NCBI GenBank assembly: GCA_963732875.1 | Contig: CAVTBD010000003.1 | Location: 248,001 to 312,000, forward strand | DNA from: WHSO01 sp963732875 | GTDB lineage: Bacteria; Pseudomonadota; Alphaproteobacteria; SMXQ01 | Length of the DNA: 64,000 nucleotides | Direction of reading: 5' to 3' | Part shown: in pieces, positions 9,590 through 16,434 of the stretch | How positions within the stretch are numbered: the first letter of the stretch is position 1 | How the letters are laid out: every line of letters begins with the position of its first letter | Position numbers and translations under genes: made by a program | The notes under the pieces: model-generated | The model's database searches: none | The model's input: only the letters and a program-made list of their open reading frames with translations | What the model was told of the DNA's origin: nothing

Positions 9590-10673
9590 ACGAACCGCTT
9601 CTCATTGCGTTTGTGCCGTCGTCAACGAGCCGCACGAATTCGCCCACGTCAGAAAAGTAGTTCTTATAAGACAACCTAATGTCAGCAAACGTTTCACCAC
9701 TCACCAAAACTATGTCGTCCTGCGGAAATTCCTTCTCAAGGTTAAAATATGCCACAACCGCATTATCGCGCTCATCGAATTCGTGAATTCTCAGATTGCC
9801 GCCCTTTTCTATCTGAAGAATGAGTGTACCGAAATCTGAGTCGGGCGCCCCCTCTCTGCTCGGCTCGACTTGCCGCAGCAACGCCATAAGATGAATTTTG
9901 CTGTCAACCTCCTCCAATTTCTGGATCACTTCGCGGTCCGTGAGGTCGGGATAACATGACGGCAACCCCTCACAGGTGCGCGCGATTAATTCACTCGCTA
10001 ACTTGAAAAATTCAATGTGCGCGGCATCCCCTCTGTTAAATTTTGGTTCATGACCCGTGAAATGAGTGACGATTTCAACGCATGTCGCCCATGCATGCTG
10101 GCATTGGGTGCGGTACTGCAATTCCAAGAGCAGCCCTCTATAAGGCGCGCCTTTAGTAGACTTGGAGTTGTATTCATAAATATCGTGAACCCCCCGATAA
10201 CCTAACGGCTTCGGGCGGCTGATATAATCATACTTATCTAAATTATTTTTCCGGCGATGCTTAAAGCGAGACTGATGGAACTCAGCACGGAACCGCGCTA
10301 ACGTTTCCACATCGGAAAAAATAAGGCGACATCCCGCGACGTCATCCATACGAGAGAGACGCATTCCAGGTTCTCGATAAAGCTTATCAACTATCGTCCA
10401 ACGCCGCTTCAGCCGCTGCGCAACCACGATATCGGTCCCACGCGTCTTACGCCGCAAAATTGCTTGAAATGTATTTAGGACATACCGATGACTGCCGCGC
10501 CATGCGTCTAGATACGCAACATCCTCAGCGGTGAGTCGGCCCCCATTGCGAATAATATCTCCGGCACGGTTAACGCGCTCCTTAGAGCCCCAAGGAACCC
10601 TTGATCCCAGAGCCATTCCCTCTGCCTCCGACGGCGGCCAATGGCGAGAGGCGGCCAGCCAAACATGCAACAT
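9582..10673 (-). CDS. RelA/SpoT-domain protein (alarmone synthetase fold), transposon cargo
   Basis: 363 residues from the ATG at 10673. The nucleotide pyrophosphokinase fold is clear: RLKRRWTIVDKL (~87), LSRMDDVAGCRLIF (~106), KYDYISRPKPLGYRGVHDIY (~147) and LLLELQYRTQCQHAW (~182), matching the D-GxR, DYI-PK-GYR-H and E-Q-RT--QHAW motifs. It lacks the hydrolase, TGS and ACT domains of long Rel enzymes, so it is a single-domain synthetase type with an extra C-terminal region of about 130 residues. In-frame TTG at 10748 is possible but falls on the presumed -10 box. Such stand-alone domains include toxSAS/CapRel toxins used in phage defence; that role is inference here. Confidence 0.85.
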   Translation of the reverse strand: MLHVWLAASRHWPPSEAEGMALGSRVPWGSKERVNRAGDIIRNGGRLTAEDVAYLDAWRGSHRYVLNTFQAILRRKTRGTDIVVAQRLKRRWTIVDKLYREPGMRLSRMDDVAGCRLIFSDVETLARFRAEFHQSRFKHRRKNNLDKYDYISRPKPLGYRGVHDIYEYNSKSTKGAPYRGLLLELQYRTQCQHAWATCVEIVTHFTGHEPKFNRGDAAHIEFFKLASELIARTCEGLPSCYPDLTDREVIQKLEEVDSKIHLMALLRQVEPSREGAPDSDFGTLILQIEKGGNLRIHEFDERDNAVVAYFNLEKEFPQDDIVLVSGETFADIRLSYKNYFSDVGEFVRLVDDGTNAMRSGSYG

Positions 10674-10747
10674 TGCCTCCCGTCCTACCGACGGAAGAGT
10701 AGCACGTCTTAAATTCGGAGAAACTTCAACGTTCGCAATGCTCTGCA

Positions 10748-10776
10748 AACTTAAGGGGCCTATTCTGCTACGTCAA
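10748..10776 (-). promoter_or_regulatory. Cargo promoter built on the right terminal repeat
   Basis: On the minus strand, TTGACG (10776-10771, inside the terminal repeat), 17-base spacer, TAAGTT (10753-10748). It mirrors the transposase promoter at the other end and would transcribe the RelA/SpoT and 48-residue genes. Confidence 0.45.
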
Positions 10777-10789
10777 CCGGATAGTTCCC
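10766..10789 (-). repeat. Right terminal inverted repeat
   Basis: 24 bp, exact reverse complement of 7909-7932. Confidence 0.93.
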
Positions 10790-10797
10790 GAATTTTG
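10790..10797. repeat. Target-site duplication, right copy
   Basis: GAATTTTG directly outside the right terminal repeat, identical to 7901-7908. Confidence 0.92.
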
Positions 10798-11077
10798 GAC
10801 TCGCGTAGGCGCTAACAATCCCATTGATGCAATCTTGAGAAAAGCTATCTAAAGACGTTGGAGGACTGTCCGACTCTGTAAACGTGCCGTCTTTGTTTTC
10901 GGTGAAGCCGACTATCACAAACCCACCACCGTGGTTTGCGAGCGCTATAAGCGCCTTCGCTAGAATTGATTTATCGGCCGCAGCACTCAGGTCGAGCCAT
11001 GACTTGATTTCCACGTGAAGTTCTTCGCGTGGGTCATTTACGAGCGTTTCAAGTTGTTGGTTTAATGAATCTGCCAT
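10790..11077 (-). pseudogene. N-terminal fragment of Schlafen/AlbA_2-domain gene, cut by the transposon
   Basis: The first 96 codons of a broken gene: MADSLNQQLETLVNDPREEL, then HVEIKSWLDL, DKSILAKALIALANHGGGF and VIVGF. The E-KSWLDL...ALANHGGGFVIVGF arrangement is the AlbA_2 (Schlafen ATP-binding) domain start. The transposon interrupts after SPKF; the ORF runs 10 codons into the terminal repeat and stops. The gene starts 9 bp after the rmuC stop on the same strand but is much lower in GC, pointing to acquisition. Proteins of this class occur in defence islands and as regulators; the original job is unknown. Confidence 0.8.
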
Positions 11078-11086
11078 TAGGCGGGC

Positions 11087-12187
11087 TCACTCCCCACCAC
11101 CCTGAACCAACCTCGGCTTCTCCCCCGGCTCGGGCTTGGGCGGCTCCAGGCTGGTGTCCTCGGCCGCCATCTCGATCTGCTCGATCTTCTCGGCGCGCGA
11201 CGTGATCTTGCCGGCCGAGGTCTCGATCTGCTTGATGTCACCCTCGGCCTGGTCGAAGTGCCGGCGCAGGCTTTGGACGCGCCCGTCGAGCCGCGCCACG
11301 TCCTCGGCCAGCACGCCGACCTCCTTCTGGATCACGTGGGCCTGCTCGCGCATGCGAACGTCCTTGAGCACGGCGCGCACGGTGTTGAGCGTCGCCATCA
11401 GCGTGGTCGGCGAGACGATCCACACCCGCGCGCGGTAGCTCTTCTCCACCGCGTCGCGGAAGTTGGCGTGGAGCTCGGCATAGACCGCCTCGGACGGCAG
11501 GAACATCAGCGCCGATTCCGCGGTCTCGCCGGGGATGATGTATTTCTCGGCGATGTCGGAGACGTGCTTCATCACGTCCTGCACGAAGGCGCGCCCGGCC
11601 GCCTTCTTCTCCGCCTCTTCCTTCGCCGTCGCCAGCGCGTTGTAGGATTCGAGCGGGAACTTCGCGTCGATCACGATCGGCCCCGGCGGGTTCGGCAACT
11701 GCAGAAGACAATCCGCGCGCCGGCCGTTGCTGAGCGTCGCCTGGAAGGAATACGCCGAGGGCGGCAGCACGGCGGTCACCAGGTCCTGCAACTGCACTTC
11801 CCCGAACGCGCCGCGCGCCTGCTTGTTGGCGAGGATGTCCTGGAGCCCGACCATCTGGGTCGAGAGCGCCGAGATGTTCTTCTGCGCCTCGTCGATCACG
11901 GCGAGCCGCTTCTGGATATCGGTCATGGTGGCGACGGTGCGGTCGGTGGACTTGAGGAGGCCGTCGGACATGTTCTTTTGCATGGCCGCAAGCCGGGCCT
12001 CCAGCATCTCGCGGAGCGCGCGCTCCTGGGCGGCGAGGCGTTCGGCCATCTGGTCCTGGGCGCCGCGGGTGGAGGACACCACGGCGTCGAGGCGCCCGGC
12101 GGCGCGCTCGCCGCGCAGCACCAGCACCAGCACCAGGGCGGCCAGCGCCGCCAGGCCCGCCAGCACGATCACGGTTCCCATCTCCAT
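11087..12187 (-). CDS. rmuC: DNA recombination protein RmuC
   Basis: A 366-residue RmuC family protein, thought to limit rearrangements at inverted repeats; the biochemical role is poorly defined. One N-terminal membrane helix (VIVLAGLAALAALVLVLVLR) is followed by a long coiled coil (about residues 30-130: MAERLAAQERALREMLEARL and on). The nuclease-like core carries ARGAFGEVQLQDLV, VIDAKFPLESYNAL, FLPSEAVYAEL and VWIVSPTTLMATLNTVR. The D-x-K and GE motifs of the core are intact. The ATG at 12187 begins MEMGTV; the upstream reading frame is longer but has no family features. It is the last host gene before the low-GC island. Confidence 0.92.
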   Translation of the reverse strand: MEMGTVIVLAGLAALAALVLVLVLRGERAAGRLDAVVSSTRGAQDQMAERLAAQERALREMLEARLAAMQKNMSDGLLKSTDRTVATMTDIQKRLAVIDEAQKNISALSTQMVGLQDILANKQARGAFGEVQLQDLVTAVLPPSAYSFQATLSNGRRADCLLQLPNPPGPIVIDAKFPLESYNALATAKEEAEKKAAGRAFVQDVMKHVSDIAEKYIIPGETAESALMFLPSEAVYAELHANFRDAVEKSYRARVWIVSPTTLMATLNTVRAVLKDVRMREQAHVIQKEVGVLAEDVARLDGRVQSLRRHFDQAEGDIKQIETSAGKITSRAEKIEQIEMAAEDTSLEPPKPEPGEKPRLVQGGGE

Positions 12188-12278
12188 GGGTGGAAGCGTA
12201 GCACAGGGGCGGGGAAAGGAATGCCCGCTTTCAGCGGCCATGACCGTCATTCGTGGCGTCGCCTTCCCTTCCCTAGCC

Positions 12279-12337
12279 GTCATCGCCCGGCTCGTCCGGG
12301 CGATCCATGGATGCCCCGAACAAGTCGGGGCATGACG
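12279..12337. repeat. Palindromic repeat, family 1 (variant)
   Basis: GTCATCGCCCGGCTCGTCCGGGCGATCC then ATGCCCCGAACAAGTCGGGGCATGAC: two hairpins with TCAT/ATGAC edges, between divergently read rmuC and def. Confidence 0.78.
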
Positions 12338-12422
12338 TGGGAAGGAAGGCAGGGGCAGGGAGCCAACCCCCACCGCTTGACCCCACCGGCGGACCGCCTT
12401 ACCTAAAGGGCCGGAGAAGGAC

Positions 12423-12956
12423 ATGGCCAGACGCCCCATCATCACCGCCCCCGACCCGCGCCTCAAGGTGAAGGCGAAGCCGGTCGCCAAGGTGGACGAC
12501 AACGTGCGCCGCCTCATGGACGACATGCTCGAGACCATGTACGCGGCGCCCGGTATCGGCCTCGCCGCGCCCCAGGTGGGCGAGGCGCTGCGCGTGCTCG
12601 TGCTCGACGTCGCCGGGCAGGACGAGGCGCCGCGCCCGATGACGTTCGCCAATCCCGAGATCGTCTGGGCCTCTGACGACTACACCGTGTGCGAGGAGGG
12701 CTGCCTGTCGGTGCCCGAGCACTACGCCGAGGTCGAGCGCCCGGCCCGCGTGCGGGTGCGCTACCTCGACTACCAGAACGAGATCCGCGAGATCGAGGCG
12801 GAAGGCACGCTCGCCACCTGCCTGCAGCACGAGATGGACCACCTCGAGGGCGTGCTGTTCGTCGACCACATCAGCGCGCTCAAGCGCAACATCATCCTGC
12901 GCAAGCTGAAGAAGGCGAAGAAGACCGAGCCCGAGCCCGCCCGCGTGGTGCTGTGA
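12423..12956 (+). CDS. def: Peptide deformylase
   Basis: A 177-residue metalloenzyme that removes the N-formyl group from nascent proteins. All three family motifs are present: GIGLAAPQVG (~44), EEGCLSVP (Cys ligand ~93) and QHEMDHLEG (two His ligands and catalytic Glu, ~136-141). The C-terminus is basic (ILRKLKKAKKTEPEP). The ATG at 12423 follows GGAGAAGG. fmt follows, the classic pairing of enzymes that add and remove formyl groups, although here 620 bp of repeat-rich DNA separates them. A GC-rich inverted repeat at about 12966-12988 follows the stop without a T-run. Confidence 0.97.
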   Translation: MARRPIITAPDPRLKVKAKPVAKVDDNVRRLMDDMLETMYAAPGIGLAAPQVGEALRVLVLDVAGQDEAPRPMTFANPEIVWASDDYTVCEEGCLSVPEHYAEVERPARVRVRYLDYQNEIREIEAEGTLATCLQHEMDHLEGVLFVDHISALKRNIILRKLKKAKKTEPEPARVVL

Positions 12957-13039
12957 CGGCCCCCCGCGCCCCGGCGCTGTAGGGGCGCGTCCGCGCGCTC
13001 CAGGACCGGCCCCGCCCGTTCCCCACTGTTTCCTTATTT

Positions 13040-13126
13040 CGTCATGGCCCGACTTGTTCGGGCCATCCCCGTTCTTTTCCGTCCGTTCCGTTGCATGGAT
13101 GCCCTGCATAAAGCGGGGCATGACGG
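13040..13126. repeat. Palindromic repeat, family 1 (variant)
   Basis: CGTCATGGCCCGACTTGTTC-GGGCCAT arm and ATGCCCTGCATAAAGCGGGGCATGACGG arm, spaced ~30 bp. Confidence 0.72.
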
Positions 13127-13156
13127 TAAAGAGGGAGGAAGCGTGGTATCCCATCC

Positions 13157-13183
13157 CCGGTTTTCGCACTCGACGCGGGGGCG
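13157..13183 (+). repeat. Direct repeat, first copy
   Basis: About 27 bp, CCCGGTTTTCGCACTCGACG then CGGGGGC, repeated at 13388-13414. Confidence 0.75.
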
Positions 13184-13292
13184 GCGAGCCGCCGTCACCC
13201 ACCTCACCCGGCTCGCTTGCGCTCGCCACCCTCTCCCCCCGAAGGGCGGAGAGGGGCTATCGGAAGTCGACCCCTCGCCCCCATTCTTCTTT

Positions 13293-13361
13293 CGTCATCG
13301 CCCGGCTTGTCCGGGCGATCCACGTGCCGGTAGATGCCCCGAACAAGTCGGGGCATGACGG
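13293..13361. repeat. Palindromic repeat, family 1 (variant)
   Basis: CGTCATCGCCCGGCTTGTCC-GGGCGAT and ATGCCCCGAACAAGTCGGGGCATGACG arms, nearly the same as 12279-12337. Confidence 0.75.
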
Positions 13362-13387
13362 TAAAGAAGAGGAGGGAGAAGGCCGCT

Positions 13388-13414
13388 CCCGGTTTTCGCA
13401 CTCGACGCGGGGGC
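13388..13414 (+). repeat. Direct repeat, second copy
   Basis: Second copy of the sequence at 13157-13183. Confidence 0.75.
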
Positions 13415-13430
13415 GCCTTTTTGGGTGATA

Positions 13431-13543
13431 TCGTCATTCCCGCGCGGGCTGGGAAAGCCCGCATTTTTTATGCGCGCCGTTGGCGCGACAGCGGGAATCC
13501 ATTATGCATGGTTTCTGGACCCCCGCGTTCGCGGGGGTGACGA
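13431..13543. repeat. Palindromic repeat, family 1 (long form)
   Basis: TCGTCATTCCCGC ... GCGGGAATCC enclosing a GCGGGCT-GGGAAA-GCCCGC hairpin, then CCCCCGCGTTCGCGGGGGTGACG. It ends about 36 bp before fmt. Confidence 0.75.
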
Positions 13544-13579
13544 TGTAAAAAGATCGCCAGACAGGGCCGAAGCATCCGA

Positions 13580-14552
13580 ATGAGCCTCCGCGTCATCTTC
13601 ATGGGCACGCCCGAATTCGCCGCCGTGGCGTTGCACGCCCTGATCGAGAGCCCTCACGAGGTGGTGTGCGCCTATACCCAGCCGCCGCGCCCGGCCGGGC
13701 GCGGCCAGGCCGAGCGCAAATCCGCCGTCCACGAGCTCGCGGAAAAGCACGCCATCCCGGTGCGCCACCCGGCGCGCCTCAAGGGCGCCGACGCGCAGGC
13801 GGAATTCGCCAGTCTCTGCAAGGAGGGAAGCCCGCTCGGCCGGCCCGCCGACGTCGCCGTGGTCGCGGCCTACGGGCTGATCCTGCCGAAACCTGTATCT
13901 GGAGGCCCCCCGGCTCGGCTGCCTCAACATCCACGGCTCGCTGCTGCCGCGCTGGCGCGGCGCGGCGCCGATCCAGCGCGCGATCCTCGCAGGCGACCAC
14001 GAGACCGGCATCACCATCATGCGCATGGACGAAGGGCTCGATACCGGGCCGATGCTGTGCCACGAGGCGATCACGATCGGCCCCGCCACCACCTGCGTCG
14101 AGCTACATGACCGGCTCGCGGTGCTGGGCGCGCGCATGATCGTCTATGCGCTCAACGGCATCGAGCGCGGCGTGCTGCACGAGACGCCCCAGCCCGCCGA
14201 CGGCGCCACCTATGCGAAGAAGCTGACGCGCGAAGAAGGGCGCCTTGACTGGCGCGAACCCGCCCACGCGCTCGAGCGCAAGGTGCGCGCGTTCTCGCCG
14301 TGGCCGGGGGCGTGGTTCGAGCACGCGGGCACGCGCATCAAGGTGATCGAGGCGCAGGTGACGGGCGACGTGAAGGACCGCGCGCCGGGCGAGGTGGTGG
14401 ACGCGCGCCTCACGATCGCCTGCGGCGCGGACACGCTGCGGCTCCTGCGCGTGCAGCGTGAGGGCAAACAGGCCCAGGCGGCGGGCGAGTTCCTGCGCGG
14501 CTATCCGCTGCCGCCCGGCACCCGCCTCGATCTGCCGGACGGGGCAGGATGA
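13580..14552 (+). CDS. fmt: Methionyl-tRNA formyltransferase (one frameshift)
   Basis: Formylates initiator Met-tRNA using 10-formyl-THF; about 323 residues when repaired. The N-terminus RVIFMGTPEFAAVALHALI and the block AYGLILPK are in frame 2; from ~13897 the protein continues in frame 3 as YLEAPRLGCLNIHGSLLPRW, RGAAPIQRAILAGDHETGIT and MDEGLDTGPM. The catalytic NIHGSLLPRWRG motif (Asn, His) and downstream Asp are intact. One extra C at 13892-13893 (AAACCTG where AAACTG fits) accounts for the break. Since fmt is a housekeeping gene, a base-calling error is likelier than loss. The C-terminal tRNA-binding domain (RKVRAFSPWPGAWFE) is complete. Confidence 0.93.
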
Positions 14553-14579
14553 TGGCGGACTTTCGCAGTCTCCGTCACT

Positions 14580-14682
14580 TCGTCATGCTCGGGGTCACGC
14601 GGAGGCGTGCCTTCGCACGACACCCGAGCATCCACGAGTTTTTAAAAGAACGTGGATGGTCGGCCTGCGCCGGCCATGACGA
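14580..14682. repeat. Palindromic repeat, family 1 (variant)
   Basis: TCGTCATGCTCGGGGTC ... GACACCCGAGCATCCACG, then CGTGGATGGTCGGCCTGCGC-CGGCCATGACG; three nested arms between fmt and truA. Confidence 0.7.
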
Positions 14683-14732
14683 AAACAGAACGGGCGCCAC
14701 CTGATGCCGCGCGTCTGCACATTTCCCTCATT

Positions 14733-14801
14733 CGTCATGGCCGGACTTGATCCGGCCATCCACGTGTTTTCGTGGATGCCCCGAACAAGTCGGGCATGAC
14801 G
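14733..14801. repeat. Palindromic repeat, family 1 (variant)
   Basis: CGTCATGGCCGGACTTGATC-CGGCCAT, CACG-TGTTTT-CGTG, and ATGCCCCGAACAAGTCGGGCATGACG; ends 23 bp before truA. Confidence 0.75.
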
Positions 14802-14823
14802 GTATTATCTGGGATACAGCCTG

Positions 14824-15561
14824 ATGCCCCGCTATAAGCTGCTGGTCGAATACGACGGCCATCCGTTCGTCGGCTGGCAGCGCCAGGACAACGGCCCCTC
14901 GGTGCAGGCGGCGCTGGAGGACGCGGTGTTCGCGTTCTGCAATGAGCGCGTCACCGTGTCGGGCGCCGGGCGCACCGATTCGGGCGTGCACGCGCTCGGC
15001 CAGGTGGCGCATGTCGACCTCGCGCGCGAGGCGCCCACTGACACCGTGCGCGACGCGATCAACTTCCATTTGAAGCCCGCGCCGGTCTCGGTGATCGCGG
15101 CCGAGGTGGCGGCGCCCGACTTCCATGCGCGTTTCTCGGCGACCGGACGCGACTACCTCTACCGCATCGTCAACCGGCGTGCGCCGCTGGCGCTCGAACG
15201 CGGCCGCGCCTGGCACGTGATCGCGCCGCTCGACCACGAGCGCATGCACGCCGCCGCCCAGGTGCTGGTCGGCAAGCACGACTTCACCTCGTTCCGCGCC
15301 GCCCAGTGCCAGGCCGACAGCCCCGTGAAGACGCTGGACGAAGTGACCGTGACGCGGGTGGGCGACGAGATCCGGCTCACCCTCAAGGCGCGCTCGTTCC
15401 TGCACAGCCAGGTGCGCATCATCGCCGGCACGCTGCGCACGGTGGGCGACGGCAAGTGGGGCCCGGCCGAGGTCGCCCAGGCCCTCGAAGCGCGCGACCG
15501 CGCCGCCGCCGGCCCGACCGCGCCCCCCGACGGGCTCTACCTGGTGCGGGTGCGGTACTAG
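14824..15561 (+). CDS. truA: tRNA pseudouridine(38-40) synthase TruA
   Basis: A 245-residue enzyme that isomerises uridines 38-40 in the tRNA anticodon arm. The start MPRYKLLVEYDGHPFVGWQR, the catalytic block SGAGRTDSGVHALGQVAH (nucleophilic Asp ~52), FHARFSATGRDYLYRI, KHDFTSFRAAQC and SFLHSQVRIIAGTL are all present. Length is normal. The def-fmt-truA order is typical of alphaproteobacteria. A repeat stands between fmt and truA, so truA may need its own promoter. Confidence 0.97.
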   Translation: MPRYKLLVEYDGHPFVGWQRQDNGPSVQAALEDAVFAFCNERVTVSGAGRTDSGVHALGQVAHVDLAREAPTDTVRDAINFHLKPAPVSVIAAEVAAPDFHARFSATGRDYLYRIVNRRAPLALERGRAWHVIAPLDHERMHAAAQVLVGKHDFTSFRAAQCQADSPVKTLDEVTVTRVGDEIRLTLKARSFLHSQVRIIAGTLRTVGDGKWGPAEVAQALEARDRAAAGPTAPPDGLYLVRVRY

Positions 15562-15881
15562 GTTTTCCTCGGCCGTCGGTCCCGTACCGGTGGTTTAAAC
15601 AGCCTCGTCATGCCCCGACCTGCAACCCACCCGCACGCCTTCTTCTCTTCTCGTCATTCCCGCGGAAGCGGGAATCCATAGGCCATTTAGCCCCCCGCTT
15701 TCGCGGGAATGACGAATTGGGAAGAACACGCCGGTGCCCTAGGCAAAATACAATTCATGCAGATTATATAAATCCGCCTGCTCTCGCACCTGATTTTCAT
15801 AAATTCCCTTATTTCCCTTGAATCTGCGCCAATTCTGCGTCGTCATATACATTGTATAAATAATGTAAAAGGCCCTGCATC
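15562..15881. other. Intergenic region: repeat plus AT-rich upstream region
   Basis: Of these 320 bp, 15651-15714 is a family-1 repeat. About 15745-15870 is strikingly AT-rich for this genome, with AGATTATATAAATC and, just before the next gene, ACATT-GTATAAAT-AATGT (15849-15866), a small palindrome that could be an operator over a -10 box. Confidence 0.6.
15651..15714. repeat. Palindromic repeat, family 1
   Basis: TCGTCATTCCCGCGGAAGCG-GGAATCC and CCCCGCTTTCGCGGGAATGACG arms, the canonical form. Confidence 0.82.
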
Positions 15882-16331
15882 ATGGAGATCACCCATCTCG
15901 GCGGCCGGATCGCGCTCACCGTCACCCTGAGCGTCGCGGAATTTGCCCGGGCGCTCGCCGACGGCGAGCTGCGGCTGGTGCTGCCGGGCGCCACGCCCGC
16001 CGCCGAAGGCGCGCTGGCCCCGGCCGAGCGCGAGGCCATCGCCCGGGTGTGCCGGGCCTACGGACCGGAAAGCCTCGGCGCAAACCTGATATGGGAGATC
16101 GCCCAGGCGGGCGAGGCGGGGATCGGCGCGAGCGCGTTGCGCGAGCCGCTCGGCCTCGCCACGCCGAAGCAGCTCGCCGGCGTGTTCTCGGGCCTCGGCA
16201 AGGTGCTGGCGCGCGAGATGCCGGGCGCCAGGGACGCGTTCGTGGAACGCACCTGGCAGGCGCGCGCCGCCGAGTACCACTACCGCATGGGCGCCGCCGT
16301 GCGCGCCGCGGTGCTGGCCGAGCTCGGCTGA
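15882..16331 (+). CDS. Hypothetical protein, possible winged-helix
   Basis: A 149-residue protein I cannot assign. The N-terminal ~40 residues look like beta strands (MEITHLGGRIALTVTLSVAE). The middle has a helical GIGASALREPLGLATPKQLA and GVFSGLGKVLA that could form a helix-turn-helix or winged-helix unit. The C-terminus is Ala-rich helical with a His/Tyr patch (RAAEYHYRMGAAVRAAVL). No signal peptide or membrane helix. Codon use is host-like but the 120 bp upstream is AT-rich and contains a palindrome, so regulated or self-regulated expression is possible. Transcribed alone; the next gene lies 103 bp downstream. Confidence 0.65.
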   Translation: MEITHLGGRIALTVTLSVAEFARALADGELRLVLPGATPAAEGALAPAEREAIARVCRAYGPESLGANLIWEIAQAGEAGIGASALREPLGLATPKQLAGVFSGLGKVLAREMPGARDAFVERTWQARAAEYHYRMGAAVRAAVLAELG

Positions 16332-16434
16332 GCCCACCCGCGCTAATCATGTACCGGCACTGAAGGCTTCGGCATAATGCCGGCGGGGGCGCGGTCCCGC
16401 CCCAGGCCCGGGAGCCCAAGACTGAGAGGAATCC

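Larger units (their letters stand above)
7909..10789. mobile_element. IS1595-family transposon with passenger genes
   Basis: A complete 2881-bp element. Its ends are perfect 24-bp inverted repeats (7909-7932 and 10766-10789) starting GGGAACTATCCGGTTGACGT, flanked by 8-bp duplications GAATTTTG. It contains an ISXO2/IS1595-type transposase (7976-8905), an unknown 152-residue gene (8953-9411), a bidirectional terminator, a 48-residue gene (9443-9589) and a RelA/SpoT-domain gene (9582-10673). Removing it and one duplication restores the reading frame of the AlbA_2 gene it hit. Intact ends, an intact transposase and a perfect duplication argue for a recent insertion. IS1595 members with passenger genes are known; this cargo set is not one I can name. 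Confidence 0.92.
12957..13579. other. Repeat-filled intergenic region between def and fmt
   Basis: 623 bp without a convincing gene. It holds family-1 repeats at 13040-13126, 13293-13361 and 13431-13543 and a direct repeat, CCCGGTTTTCGCACTCGACG followed by CGGGGG, at about 13157-13183 and 13388-13414. Open frames here are composed of repeat sequence. Confidence 0.75.

Noticed and set aside
13044..13540. Short open frames between def and fmt
   Set aside because: They are made of palindromic repeat sequence, appear on both strands and have no ribosome sites.
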